NCBI RefSeq assembly: GCF_963378095.1
Contig: NZ_OY726397.1
Span: 1,116,001-1,180,000 of the forward strand
Source of the DNA: Mycolicibacterium sp. MU0053
GTDB lineage: Bacteria > Actinomycetota > Actinomycetes > Mycobacteriales > Mycobacteriaceae
Length of the DNA: 64,000 bases
Direction of reading: 5' to 3'
Below, in pieces: positions 9,075-17,468 of this stretch; positions within the stretch are counted from its first letter, which is position 1; the number at the start of each line of letters is the position of its first letter. The notes beneath the pieces were generated by a model. The model worked only from the letters and a program-made list of their open reading frames with translations. It searched no databases and had not been told where the DNA came from. The translations under genes and the position numbers were made by a program.

Positions 9075-10232
9075 ATGGCAGAAGCTGTGATCGTGGAGGC
9101 CGTCCGGTCGGCGGTCGGAAAACGAAATGGCGCGTTGGCGGGGGTGCACCCGGCGGAGCTGTCGGCGCAGGTGCTCAACGGTCTCGTGGAGCGGGCCGGC
9201 GTCGATCCCGGACTGGTCGACGACGTCATCTGGGGCTGCGTCATGCAGGCCGGTGAGCAGGCGCTGGACATCGCGCGTACCGCGGTGCTGAGCGCCGGCT
9301 GGCCCGAGACCGTGCCCGGCGTGACCGTGGATCGCCAGTGCGGTTCCAGCCAGCAGTCGCTGCACTTCGCCGTCGCGGGCGTGGTGGCCGGCCATTACGA
9401 CGTCGTCGTCGCCGGTGGCGTCGAGTCGATGTCGCGCACCCCGATGGGCTCGTCGCTGGCCAACGGCGGCAACCCGTACGGCGAGTCGTTCAAGGCCCGC
9501 TACGCCCAGACCCCGAACCAGGGTGTCGGCGCCGAGATGATCGCCGAGCAGTGGGGCCTCAGCCGCACCCAGCTCGACGAGTTCTCGCTGCGGTCCCACG
9601 AGAAGGCCGCCGCCGCACAGGATTCCGGCGCCTTCAAGGACCAGATCGTCGGCATCAAGACCAAGGACGCCGACGGCAATGACACCGTCGTGCTCGAGGA
9701 CGGCGGCATCCGCCGCGGCGGCACCGTCGAGTCGATGGCCAAGATCAAGCCGGCGTTCAAGGAGGACGGCGTGATCCACGCCGGCAACTCCAGCCAGATC
9801 TCCGACGGTTCGGCCGCGCTGCTGATCATGTCGGCGGAGAAGGCCCAGGCTCTCGGCCTCAAGCCGCTGGCCAAGGTGCACACCGCGGTGCTCGCCGGCG
9901 CCGACCCGGTCATCATGCTGACCGCGCCGATCCCGGCCACCGAGAAGGCGCTGAAGAAGTCCGGCCTGAGTGTGGACCAGATCGGTGCATTCGAGGTCAA
10001 CGAGGCCTTCGCGCCGGTGCCGATGGCCTGGCTCAAGGAAATCGGTGCCGACGAGTCCCGTCTCAACCCCAACGGCGGCGCGATCGCGCTGGGTCACCCG
10101 CTCGGCGGCTCGGGCGCCCGGATCCTGACCACGCTGCTGTACCACATGCGGGACAACAACATTCAGTACGGTTTGCAGACCATGTGTGAGGGCGGCGGGC
10201 AGGCCAACGCCACCATCCTCGAGCTGCTGTGA
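9075..10232 (+). CDS. Acetyl-CoA acetyltransferase (thiolase)
   Basis: This is a 385-residue thiolase, a full-length member of the family. The nucleophilic cysteine is Cys89 in VDRQCGSSQQ, the catalytic His is in the GGAIALGHPLGGSG segment, and the second Cys is in MCEGGGQAN near the C-terminus. It cleaves a 3-ketoacyl-CoA to acetyl-CoA and a shortened acyl-CoA, or performs the reverse condensation. A strong GAGGAGAGG ribosome-binding site precedes the ATG. The gene overlaps the following enoyl-CoA hydratase by 4 bases. The pair seems to correspond to Rv1135A/Rv1136, which look incomplete in M. tuberculosis; this is from memory. The chain length or ring-derived substrate cannot be deduced. 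Confidence 0.9.
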   Translation: MAEAVIVEAVRSAVGKRNGALAGVHPAELSAQVLNGLVERAGVDPGLVDDVIWGCVMQAGEQALDIARTAVLSAGWPETVPGVTVDRQCGSSQQSLHFAVAGVVAGHYDVVVAGGVESMSRTPMGSSLANGGNPYGESFKARYAQTPNQGVGAEMIAEQWGLSRTQLDEFSLRSHEKAAAAQDSGAFKDQIVGIKTKDADGNDTVVLEDGGIRRGGTVESMAKIKPAFKEDGVIHAGNSSQISDGSAALLIMSAEKAQALGLKPLAKVHTAVLAGADPVIMLTAPIPATEKALKKSGLSVDQIGAFEVNEAFAPVPMAWLKEIGADESRLNPNGGAIALGHPLGGSGARILTTLLYHMRDNNIQYGLQTMCEGGGQANATILELL

Positions 10233-11032
10233 CCGACTCGACCCAGGACGTCCCCGCCGCTCTGGTCGAGCGGCGGGGCAACGTCATGATCATCACGCTC
10301 AACCGTCCGGAGGCACGCAACGCCGTCAACGCCGCGGTGAGCACGGCGGTGGGCAACGCGCTGCACGAGGCGCAGAACGATCCCGAGGTGCGCGCGGTGG
10401 TGCTCACCGGAGCCGGGGACAAGTCGTTCTGCGCGGGCGCCGACCTCAAGGCGATCTCGCGTCGGGAGAATCTGCACCATCCCGAGCACCCGGAATGGGG
10501 ATTCGCCGGCTACGTCAGCCATTTCATCGACAAGCCGACGATCGCGGCGGTCAACGGCACCGCGCTCGGCGGCGGCACCGAGTTGGCGCTGGCGAGTGAT
10601 CTCGTGGTGGCCGAGGAGCGGGCGAAGTTCGGCCTGCCCGAGGTCAAGCGGGGCCTGATGGCGGCGGCCGGCGGGGTGTTCCGCATTGTCGATCAACTGC
10701 CGCGCCGGATCGGTCTGGAGTTGATGTTCACCGGTGAGCCGATGACATCCGCCGATGCGCTGCGGTGGGGACTGATCAACCAGGTGGTCCCGGACGACAC
10801 GGTGCTGGAAGCCGCGTTGGCGCTGGCCGAGCGCATCACCGGGAACGCTCCGCTGGCGGTGCAGGCCTCCAAGCGGGTGGCCTACGGCGCCGACAACGGT
10901 GCGGTGGCCGGCGATGCGCCCAACTGGGAACGCAATGCCCGCGAAATGGGTGCGCTGCTGCGCACCGAGGACGCGATGGAAGGGCCGATGGCGTTCGCGC
11001 AAAAGCGCGCGCCGGTCTGGAAGGCCAAATAG
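10229..11032 (+). CDS. Enoyl-CoA hydratase/isomerase family protein
   Basis: This is a 267-residue crotonase-fold protein. The CoA-binding stretch FCAGADLKAI (near residue 70) and the oxyanion loop NGTALGGGTELAL (near 110) are intact. The first catalytic Glu is present in GLPEVKRGL, but the second position, normally Glu, falls in an Ala/Gly stretch (AAAGG). It may therefore be an isomerase or a hydratase with altered mechanism rather than a standard two-Glu hydratase. The GTG start overlaps the thiolase stop (GTGA), indicating translational coupling and action on the same beta-oxidation-like intermediate. A strong hairpin follows within 8 bases. Confidence 0.88.
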   Translation: MTDSTQDVPAALVERRGNVMIITLNRPEARNAVNAAVSTAVGNALHEAQNDPEVRAVVLTGAGDKSFCAGADLKAISRRENLHHPEHPEWGFAGYVSHFIDKPTIAAVNGTALGGGTELALASDLVVAEERAKFGLPEVKRGLMAAAGGVFRIVDQLPRRIGLELMFTGEPMTSADALRWGLINQVVPDDTVLEAALALAERITGNAPLAVQASKRVAYGADNGAVAGDAPNWERNAREMGALLRTEDAMEGPMAFAQKRAPVWKAK

Positions 11033-11039
11033 GGTAGGC

Positions 11040-11088
11040 GATTTCGGTGCGCTGGGAGGCGCTCAGCGCCTCCCAGCGCACCGAAATC
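11040..11088. terminator. Bidirectional terminator, 24-bp perfect stem
   Basis: Positions 11040-11063 are exactly reverse-complementary to 11065-11088, with one base between the arms. The hairpin sits exactly between the convergent enoyl-CoA hydratase and FAS1 genes and touches the stop codon of the latter (11087-11089). There is no long T-tract, as is usual for mycobacterial terminators. A perfect stem this long may instead cause replication or cloning artefacts. Confidence 0.7.
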
Positions 11089-11863
11089 ACTCGGCGGCGG
11101 CGCTTGCGTTCGGCGACTCAGTCGTGGTCTCCGCAACCTCGGTCGTGGTCTCGGTGGTTTCGGTGGCCTCGGTGGCCTCGGTGGTCTCCGTCGGCGACGT
11201 GGTGGTGGTCGCGGTGCCGGGCAGCGCGTTGTCCGGGGACAGCACGGTGTCGATCAGGTAGATCTTGGCGTTCTGCGCGGTGACACCGGCGCACACGACC
11301 TTGGCGGTGTCGTCGACCTTGATGTCGCCGCCCTTGCCCGTCACGGTGATCTGCTTGCCCTCCTGCGAGGTCAGCTTGCCGTGCACATCATCGGGGCCCA
11401 GCAGGCCGAGCGCCATGCTGTAGTACACCAGCGCGGTCAGGCGTTCCGGGTCGGCCTTGAGCGCCTCGAGCTCGGCAGGCTCCAGCTTGGCGAACGCCTC
11501 ATCTGTCGGTGCGAACACGTTGTAAGGGCCGTTGTCGAGCACCGCTGCCACGTTCACGGCCGGGTTCAGGCCGCCGGCGAGCGCGGAGCTGTAGGTGCTC
11601 AGCGACGGGATGCTGGCGATGGCCACCGAGGCCGGCTGCTTGAAGATTGCGTCGAGGCCGCCGGGTTGCAACTCCTCCTTCAGGGCGTCGCAACCGGAGC
11701 CGTGCACGTCGGGCACGGGGGCGGAGTAGGTGGGGGTGGCCGCCGAGCCTGGGGCCGGGGCCGGCTCGGTGGTGGGCTCATCGGCGTACGCGGTGATGGC
11801 GGTGGAGATGGCGATCGCGGCGGCGGCTGCAGCCACGCCAAGGGTCTTCAGTCGGGTCGTCAA
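11087..11863 (-). CDS. Secreted fasciclin (FAS1) domain protein
   Basis: This is a 258-residue exported protein. Residues 1-27 form a signal peptide ending AYA before DEPTTE. A FAS1 domain (about 62-205) carries the YNVFAPTDEAFAKL and YLIDTVLSP motifs shared with MPT70/MPT83. The last 45 residues are a Thr/Glu-rich low-complexity tail with repeated TEATE/TETTE units. FAS1 proteins mediate adhesion or cell-wall interactions. The start is a TTG, supported by the GAGGAG ribosome-binding site 7-12 bases upstream. There is no lipobox Cys, so it is secreted rather than lipidated. MPT70/83 are SigK-controlled; I do not see a clear SigK promoter here. Confidence 0.85.
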   Translation of the reverse strand: MTTRLKTLGVAAAAAAIAISTAITAYADEPTTEPAPAPGSAATPTYSAPVPDVHGSGCDALKEELQPGGLDAIFKQPASVAIASIPSLSTYSSALAGGLNPAVNVAAVLDNGPYNVFAPTDEAFAKLEPAELEALKADPERLTALVYYSMALGLLGPDDVHGKLTSQEGKQITVTGKGGDIKVDDTAKVVCAGVTAQNAKIYLIDTVLSPDNALPGTATTTTSPTETTEATEATETTETTTEVAETTTESPNASAAAE

Positions 11864-12074
11864 TTCGGCTCCTCTCGTCGCTTCGTTACGTCGTAGGGCC
11901 GTCGTCGGCCGTTACTCGGGTGGATGAGTGTGTGCGGTCGGCGAGACGCTGAATGCGGCATCAAGCCAGCTGAAATCGTAAGCACGTTGCGGATGACCAC
12001 CAAAACGTACTGGTCAGACCGCTTTTATCGCAGGCTGGAAGCGCCTGGGCCAATGGTCCTCTAGCGTGGATGCA

Positions 12075-13211
12075 ATGCGAATCCTGGTGACCGGCGCGTC
12101 CGGCTATATCGGTTCGCGGCTGGTGGCCGCGCTGCTCGACGCGGGCCATGAGGTCGTCGCCGCGGGTCGAAACCCGGCTCGCCTGGACGCCTACGGCTGG
12201 CGCGACCGTGTGGAGGTCGTCGCCCTCGACGCCGGCGACGCCGAGTCGGTCTCGGCGGCACTGGCGGCCGCGGGCCCGCTGGACGTCATCTACTACCTCG
12301 TGCACGGCATCGGTGCCCAAGACTTCCGCGACGTCGACAACCGCGCCGCGGCCATCGTCGGCGCGGCCGCCCGGGACGCCGGGGTTGCGCGCTTCGTATA
12401 TCTGGGCGGCTTCGTGCCCGCGGGAGACGACCTGTCCGACCATCTGATGGGCCGTGCCGAGGTGGCCGAGGCTCTGCGGGTACCGGACGGACCGGAGGTG
12501 GTGTGGCTGGGCGCGGCGATGATCATCGGCGCGGGGTCGACGTCCTTCGAGATGTTGCGTTACGTGGCGGATCGGTTCGTGCTGATGCCCATGCCGCGCT
12601 GGGCGCGCCACGAGATCGACCCGATCTCGATTCGCGATGTGCTCTATTACCTGGTGGCCGCGGCCGATCCCCGAATCGAGCCCGGCGGATACGACATCTG
12701 CGGACCCACCACCACGACGTACGGCGGGTTGATGCACACCTATGCGCGGCTGGCCGGCACGTGGCGGGCCGGGCTGCGAGTGCGCGGCCTCGACACCGCG
12801 GTCCTGTCGCGGCTGACGGCGGCGGCGCTGCCGATCCCGGGCGGACTGGCCGCCGATCTCGTTGCCTCCCTGGACTATCCGATGACCGCGTCGGAGCAGC
12901 GCTTCAGTGCTCAGGTGCCGGATCCGCCGGGCGGTCTGCTCGGCGTCGACGCGGCGATCCGCCGCTCGTTGGCGGCGGAGGCGCCGCGGCCGGTGGACCA
13001 GCTCGCCGACCCGCATCACCTCGCCGACACCGACGCGGGCTGGGCCGGCGGTGACGCCCTACGGATCCGACGTCTGGCGGCCGCCGTCACACCGCCGTTC
13101 GCGCGGCCCGCACTCGGGTTGTTATCCGCGGTGCCCAAGCCCGTCGTCGGCGCGCTGCGGGTCGGCCTGGACGCCCTGACCGACCTGATGCCCAGGCGGG
13201 GACCGTCGTGA
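12075..13211 (+). CDS. NAD-dependent epimerase/dehydratase-like protein
   Basis: This is a 378-residue extended-SDR-like protein. The N-terminal MRILVTGASGYIGSRL contains the TGxxGxxG nucleotide-binding motif. The region around residues 75-110 (YYLVHGIG, then FRDVDNRAA) resembles NAD(P)H-binding proteins of the DUF2867/YbjT-like group. The usual YxxxK is not obvious, so catalysis is uncertain. I chose the ATG at 12075; a GTG three codons upstream (12066) is possible, and neither has a good ribosome-binding site. Its stop overlaps the start of the CPBP protease gene (GTGA). Confidence 0.8.
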   Translation: MRILVTGASGYIGSRLVAALLDAGHEVVAAGRNPARLDAYGWRDRVEVVALDAGDAESVSAALAAAGPLDVIYYLVHGIGAQDFRDVDNRAAAIVGAAARDAGVARFVYLGGFVPAGDDLSDHLMGRAEVAEALRVPDGPEVVWLGAAMIIGAGSTSFEMLRYVADRFVLMPMPRWARHEIDPISIRDVLYYLVAAADPRIEPGGYDICGPTTTTYGGLMHTYARLAGTWRAGLRVRGLDTAVLSRLTAAALPIPGGLAADLVASLDYPMTASEQRFSAQVPDPPGGLLGVDAAIRRSLAAEAPRPVDQLADPHHLADTDAGWAGGDALRIRRLAAAVTPPFARPALGLLSAVPKPVVGALRVGLDALTDLMPRRGPS

Positions 13212-13906
13212 CCGGCACGTTCGACCGGCTGGCGGCCGTGGTCGGGACCGCGGCGACGCCCCCGCCGGAGCCGCCCGCGGTGGTGCGGCGTCGCCGCGTC
13301 GTCGTCGCGCTCGGACTCGCTCTCGGCGCTGTGCTGCTTGGCATTTCGCTGAATCGATCTCCGGGCGACCCGATCTTCTACTGGCTGACCGCTGCGCTGG
13401 CGGCCGTGTGGGCGACAGCCGCGCTGGCGTCCGGTCCGCTGCGCCTGGGCAGCATCGCCTGGCGCGGGCGGGCGCGACGGCCGGTGCTGACCGGGCTCGG
13501 GGTAGGCCTGGCGGTCGGCGCGGCCTTTGTGGTCGGTGCGCTGATCGTGCGGCAGATCGAGGTGATCGCCGAACCCGTCAGCGAGGTGATGCGGTTCGCC
13601 AACCAGGGGGTGCTGCCGTTGGTGGTCGCGATCACGCTCATCAACGGGGTGGCCGAGGAACTGTTCTTCCGCGGCGCCCTGTTCACCGCGCTGGAAGGCG
13701 CACGGCCCGTGCTGATCTCGACCGTGCTGTACATCGCCGCGACGATGGCCTCGGGCAATCCGATGCTCGGGTTCGCCGCTGTGGTGCTGGGACTGGTGTG
13801 CGCGCTGGAGCGCCGCGCCACCGGGGGAGTATTGGCACCGGTGCTCACCCACCTGGTGTGGGGCCTGATCATGGTGCTGGTGCTGCCGAAGATCTTCGCC
13901 GGCTAG
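13208..13906 (+). CDS. CPBP-family intramembrane metalloprotease
   Basis: This is a 232-residue polytopic membrane protein with the CPBP (CAAX protease and bacteriocin-processing) signature EELFFRG (Glu150, Glu151, Arg155). A later conserved His is in THLVWG (His215); these are the predicted metal and catalytic residues. About six hydrophobic segments are visible. Targets of such proteases in mycobacteria are unknown. The GTG start overlaps the upstream SDR stop by 4 bases, and the 3' end overlaps the convergent MFS gene by 4 bases. Confidence 0.85.
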   Translation: MTGTFDRLAAVVGTAATPPPEPPAVVRRRRVVVALGLALGAVLLGISLNRSPGDPIFYWLTAALAAVWATAALASGPLRLGSIAWRGRARRPVLTGLGVGLAVGAAFVVGALIVRQIEVIAEPVSEVMRFANQGVLPLVVAITLINGVAEELFFRGALFTALEGARPVLISTVLYIAATMASGNPMLGFAAVVLGLVCALERRATGGVLAPVLTHLVWGLIMVLVLPKIFAG

Positions 13907-15189
13907 CCGTCCAGCGGGTGGGCGATCTCGTCGCGCGGCATGCGCGCGGCGGTGAGGGCGATGAGCGCCAACACGATTGGCAGCGCACCGGCCACCGCGA
14001 AAATGGTCTGCATGGACACCACCTTCGAAAGTGGCCCGGCGATCGCCATCGACACCGGCAGGAACGCCAGCGACACGAAGAAGTCCAGGCTCGAGACCCG
14101 GCCCAGCATGGCCGGCGGCACCCGTCGTTGCAGCAACGTTCCCCAAATCACCATGCCCGCACCATCGGTCACCCCCACCACGAACGCCGCGAGCGCCATC
14201 AGCGGGAACGAGTACGTCCACCCGATGACGACCAGGGGCAGCGACCCGGCTCCCCACATCAGCAGCATCACCGTCAGGTAACGCCGCGGCAGGTGCCGCG
14301 AGGACACCCCGAGCGCGCCGAGTGCCCCGCCGATCCCGAAGGCCGCCAACACCAGGCCGTACATCCGCGCGCCGTCCTCGAACCGGTCGGCGGCGATGAA
14401 CGGCAGCAACACCTCGATCGGGCCGATCACCACGAGCACGAAGAGGCTGGCGAACAGCAGCGTCCACAACAGCCACGGCGTCCTGACCATGAACACGAAC
14501 CCGTCGCGCAGGTCGGTGAGTACCCGTCGCTCCAGGCGTTCCGGTTCGACGACGAAGCTGTTGCGCACCGGGCGGGTGGCGGTCAGCAGCGTCAGTCCAA
14601 GGGCGAACAACACTGCCACCGTCACCGCGCCGAGCGTCGGAAACGTCGCTCCCACAAGGACACCGGCCACCGCCGGGCCGACCGCCCGCTGCAGCACGGG
14701 CCGCATCACGCCCTCGACCCCGTTGGCCGCGAGCAGTTGACCGGGCGGCAGGATCCGCGGCAGGTAGGCGCTGTAGGCCGGGAAGAAGAACGCCGCGGCG
14801 ATGCCGAGCAGCGCGGCCGCCACCGCCATGTGCCAGACCCGCAGCACGCCGAGCAGTCCGAGCGCGGCGACCGCGCTCACCGCTGCGAGGTTGACCGCCT
14901 CGACGACGATGATGATCGTGCGCTGCGGAAACCGGTCGGCGGCAATGCCCCCGATCAGCACGAATCCCACCAGCCCGACACCGAGACAGGCCGCGACCAG
15001 CGACAGTGCGGCGGGGTCGTGGTTGAGTTCCATCACCTGCAGCGCCATCACGACCGCCCACATGCCTTCGGCGAAGATCGTGACCGAGACCGCCGCGATC
15101 AGCAGCCGATACTCGCGGAAGCGAAACGGTGCGAGCACGCGCCAACCACCGGACGTGTCCGGCAGTTGCCTGTCGAGGTCGGTGCTCAC
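13903..15189 (-). CDS. MFS transporter
   Basis: This is a 428-residue major facilitator superfamily protein with about 12 transmembrane helices. The loop after helix 2 contains GGIAADRFPQRT, a variant of MFS motif A. The N-terminus APFRFREYRLLIAAVSVTIFAEGMW is typical of the DHA3-like efflux group (MFS_3), so drug or metabolite export is the best guess. It uses a GTG start. The upstream region holds a short intergenic repeat (15246-15302). Confidence 0.88.
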   Translation of the reverse strand: MSTDLDRQLPDTSGGWRVLAPFRFREYRLLIAAVSVTIFAEGMWAVVMALQVMELNHDPAALSLVAACLGVGLVGFVLIGGIAADRFPQRTIIIVVEAVNLAAVSAVAALGLLGVLRVWHMAVAAALLGIAAAFFFPAYSAYLPRILPPGQLLAANGVEGVMRPVLQRAVGPAVAGVLVGATFPTLGAVTVAVLFALGLTLLTATRPVRNSFVVEPERLERRVLTDLRDGFVFMVRTPWLLWTLLFASLFVLVVIGPIEVLLPFIAADRFEDGARMYGLVLAAFGIGGALGALGVSSRHLPRRYLTVMLLMWGAGSLPLVVIGWTYSFPLMALAAFVVGVTDGAGMVIWGTLLQRRVPPAMLGRVSSLDFFVSLAFLPVSMAIAGPLSKVVSMQTIFAVAGALPIVLALIALTAARMPRDEIAHPLDG

Positions 15190-15245
15190 CGGTAAATCGT
15201 CGCCGAGTCGCGGGCCGGGCGTCCACCGATTTTTGGCGCGCCGAA

Positions 15246-15302
15246 ATCAACGAATTGCCGGAAGTTACTCGCACAAACTGGCCCAACGGGGAGTTTGGGC
15301 GC
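15246..15302. repeat. Intergenic repeat copy A with hairpin
   Basis: This 57-base segment aligns without gaps over much of its length with 17366-17424, at roughly three quarters identity by eye. Both contain ACTCGC and GGCCCAA blocks. In this copy CAAACT (15274-15279) can pair with AGTTTG (15292-15297). It lies between the MFS gene start and the stop of the echA-type gene. Confidence 0.5.
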
Positions 15303-15317
15303 AAATAGCGGGCGCGA

Positions 15318-16130
15318 CTAGATGTCGGTGAAGTTGGGGGGCCGCTTGTCCTGGAAGGCCGCGATCCCTTCGGCGAGGTCGTTGCCGCTCAAAAGGACGT
15401 ACTGCCCGGCGGTCTCGTGTGCCAGCGTGGCGTCGAGGGTGGCCAGCGTCGCGCCGTTGATGGCGGCCTTCGTCTTGGCGTAGGCCACTGCCGGACCCGA
15501 GAGCAGGCGCTTGATCACCGCATCGGCCTCGGCGGCCAGGCTCTCGGCCGGGTGCACGGCGCTGACCATGCCCCAGTCCAGCGCCTCGGCCGCGGTGACC
15601 CGCTCGGCCAGCAGCGCCATCTTCATCGCCCGGGTGCGGCCGATCGCCGCGGCCACCAGCGCCGAGGCGCCGCCGTCGGGCATCAGGCCGATCTTGGTGA
15701 AGGCGAGCAGGAAAAATGCCTTGTCCGAGGCCAATACGAGATCGGCGGCCATGGCCAACGAAACCCCGATGCCCGCGGTCGGGCCCTGGACCACGGCGAC
15801 CACCGGGCGGGGCAGGTCGACGATCGCCCGGATTGCGCGGTTGCCCTGGTGCAGGGTCTCCATGGGCTCGTGGCCGTCGCCGGTGTCCTCGGCGCCGATG
15901 CCCGCACCCGAGCAGAAGCCCCGCCCCGTGCCGCCGAGGCGCACCACCCGGACCCGCGGGTCGGTGGCCGCGCGCTCCAACGCGTCGGCCATACCGGCGA
16001 ACACCTCGGGGTTCACGGAGTTGAGGCTGTCGGGGCGGTCGATCGTGATCGACAGCACGCCGTCGCTGAGGTCGACAAGGAGGCCTTCGACGGGGGCGAG
16101 CGCGTCCAGACCGGATTCGGTGATCGTCAT
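15318..16130 (-). CDS. Enoyl-CoA isomerase/hydratase, PaaG-like
   Basis: This is a 270-residue crotonase-superfamily protein. The CoA/oxyanion segments FCSGAGIGAED and GPTAGIGVSLAMAADL are intact. At the catalytic sites it has LAFTKIGLMPDGGAS: the first Glu is missing and an Asp occupies the second site, the pattern of PaaG-type isomerases rather than standard hydratases. The start is the ATG of MTITESG (16130). It diverges from mcr across 116 bases and matches the position of echA10/echA11 (Rv1141c-Rv1142c) in M. tuberculosis. It probably isomerises double bonds in branched or aromatic acyl-CoAs. Confidence 0.85.
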   Translation of the reverse strand: MTITESGLDALAPVEGLLVDLSDGVLSITIDRPDSLNSVNPEVFAGMADALERAATDPRVRVVRLGGTGRGFCSGAGIGAEDTGDGHEPMETLHQGNRAIRAIVDLPRPVVAVVQGPTAGIGVSLAMAADLVLASDKAFFLLAFTKIGLMPDGGASALVAAAIGRTRAMKMALLAERVTAAEALDWGMVSAVHPAESLAAEADAVIKRLLSGPAVAYAKTKAAINGATLATLDATLAHETAGQYVLLSGNDLAEGIAAFQDKRPPNFTDI

Positions 16131-16175
16131 GGGAGACACAATATGGACCCGCCCCGAGCAACAACAGCCCACCCG

Positions 16176-16188
16176 TCGGTTGGTTGGG
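16176..16188 (-). promoter_or_regulatory. CAACCAAC-type motif in echA-mcr divergent promoter
   Basis: Read on the minus strand the site is CCCAACCAACCGA. It shares its CAACCAAC core with the sites upstream of the thiolase (9045-9052) and SDR (17429-17436) genes. It lies in the short divergent region between the echA-like gene and mcr, where one bound protein could control both. Confidence 0.4.
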
Positions 16189-16246
16189 AGGTCGGTGAGA
16201 GGATGCAGAAAATACGGTCATCAAACTTCGGTGAAGGGCGGACACA

Positions 16247-17341
16247 GTGGCTGGACCACTCCAGGGATTGCGAGTCGTAGAACTGGCCGGGATCGGCCCC
16301 GGCCCGCACGCGGCGATGATTCTCGGTGACCTCGGCGCCGACGTGGTGCGCGTCGACCGCCCCTCGAAGCAGTCGGGTGTCCCGATGCCGCCGCGCGATG
16401 CCATGCTGCGCAACCGCCGTTCGGTGACCGCGGACCTGAAGTCCCCCGAGGGCAAGGAGTTGGTCCTCAAGCTGATCAGCAAGGCTGACGTGCTCATCGA
16501 GGGCTTCCGCCCCGGCGTCACCGAGCGCCTCGGCCTGGGCCCGGAGGACTGCGCCGAGGTCAACGAGCGACTGATCTACGGCCGGATGACCGGCTGGGGT
16601 CAGGACGGACCGCGCTCGCAGCAGGCCGGCCACGACATCAACTACATCTCGCTCAACGGTGTGCTGCACGCGATCGGCCGCAAGGGCGAGCGTCCCGTGC
16701 CGCCGCTGAACCTGGCCGGCGACTTCGGTGGCGGTTCGATGTTCCTGCTGGTCGGCATCCTGTCCGCGCTGTGGGAGCGGCAGACCTCCGGCAAGGGCCA
16801 GGTGGTCGATGCGGCCATGGTCGACGGCTCCAGCGTGCTGACCCAGATGATGTGGGCCTTCCGGGCCAGCGGAATGTGGTCCGACGAGCGCGGCACCAAC
16901 ATGCTCGACACCGGCGCGCCGTACTACGACACCTATGAGACCGCCGACGGCAAATACGTGGCGATCGGGCCGATCGAACCGCAGTTCTATGCAGCCATGC
17001 TCGAGGGGCTGGGCCTCGATGCCGCCGAGCTGCCCGCCCAGAACGACGTCAGCGCCTGGCCGCAGCTCAAGGCGCTGTTCACCGAGACCTTCGCCAAGCA
17101 GGACCGCGACCACTGGGCCAAGGTGTTCGCCGGTACCGACGCCTGCGTGACGCCGGTGCTGTCGTTCGGCGAGGTGCTCGACGAGCCGCACATCACCGAG
17201 CGGGACACGTTCTACGACGCGGGCGACGACGGCCTGCAGCCGCGGCCGGCGCCGCGGTTCTCCCGCAGTGAGCCCGGGACGCCGACACCGCCGCGGGCTC
17301 CCGGCGCCGACAACGACGCGGTGCTGCGGGACTGGGCCTGA
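16247..17341 (+). CDS. mcr: Alpha-methylacyl-CoA racemase
   Basis: This is a 364-residue class III CoA-transferase-fold protein very similar to M. tuberculosis MCR (Rv1143). MCR inverts the alpha-methyl centre of (2R)-methylacyl-CoAs so that they can enter beta-oxidation, as needed for branched fatty acids and the cholesterol side chain. The catalytic residues His126, Asp156 and Glu241 of the crystallised enzyme correspond here to His129, Asp159 and Glu244, a uniform shift of three. The start is GTG ([20 protein letters not shown]). It is followed by an SDR gene as in M. tuberculosis. Confidence 0.95.
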   Translation: MAGPLQGLRVVELAGIGPGPHAAMILGDLGADVVRVDRPSKQSGVPMPPRDAMLRNRRSVTADLKSPEGKELVLKLISKADVLIEGFRPGVTERLGLGPEDCAEVNERLIYGRMTGWGQDGPRSQQAGHDINYISLNGVLHAIGRKGERPVPPLNLAGDFGGGSMFLLVGILSALWERQTSGKGQVVDAAMVDGSSVLTQMMWAFRASGMWSDERGTNMLDTGAPYYDTYETADGKYVAIGPIEPQFYAAMLEGLGLDAAELPAQNDVSAWPQLKALFTETFAKQDRDHWAKVFAGTDACVTPVLSFGEVLDEPHITERDTFYDAGDDGLQPRPAPRFSRSEPGTPTPPRAPGADNDAVLRDWA

Positions 17342-17365
17342 CTTCGCGCGTCCAAGCGCATCGAG

Positions 17366-17424
17366 ATCGACGAAATACCGAAAGTCACTCGCCCATACCG
17401 GCCCAAGGGTGAGGTTCGGTATAG
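17366..17424. repeat. Intergenic repeat copy B with hairpin
   Basis: This is the counterpart of 15246-15302. Here ATACCG (17395-17400) can pair with CGGTAT (17417-17422): the arms differ in sequence from copy A, yet pairing is possible in both. The right end runs into a -10-like TATAGT (17420-17425) that could serve the SDR gene. Confidence 0.5.
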
Positions 17425-17428
17425 TCCC

Positions 17429-17440
17429 CAACCAACTGGT
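17429..17440 (+). promoter_or_regulatory. CAACCAACTGGT motif before the SDR gene
   Basis: CAACCAACTGGT contains the short inverted repeat ACCA-AC-TGGT. It lies between the -10-like TATAGT and the start codon of the SDR gene, a position suited to repression. It is nearly identical to the left half of the site at 9045-9061. Confidence 0.45.
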
Positions 17441-17468
17441 AGGTAGAAGCAAGAAAGGTGATGTACCT

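Noticed and set aside
6447..10145. A very long antisense open frame (over 1200 codons)
   Set aside because: It spans several well-supported genes on both strands and its translation is Arg/His/Gly-rich noise, as expected opposite high-GC coding DNA.
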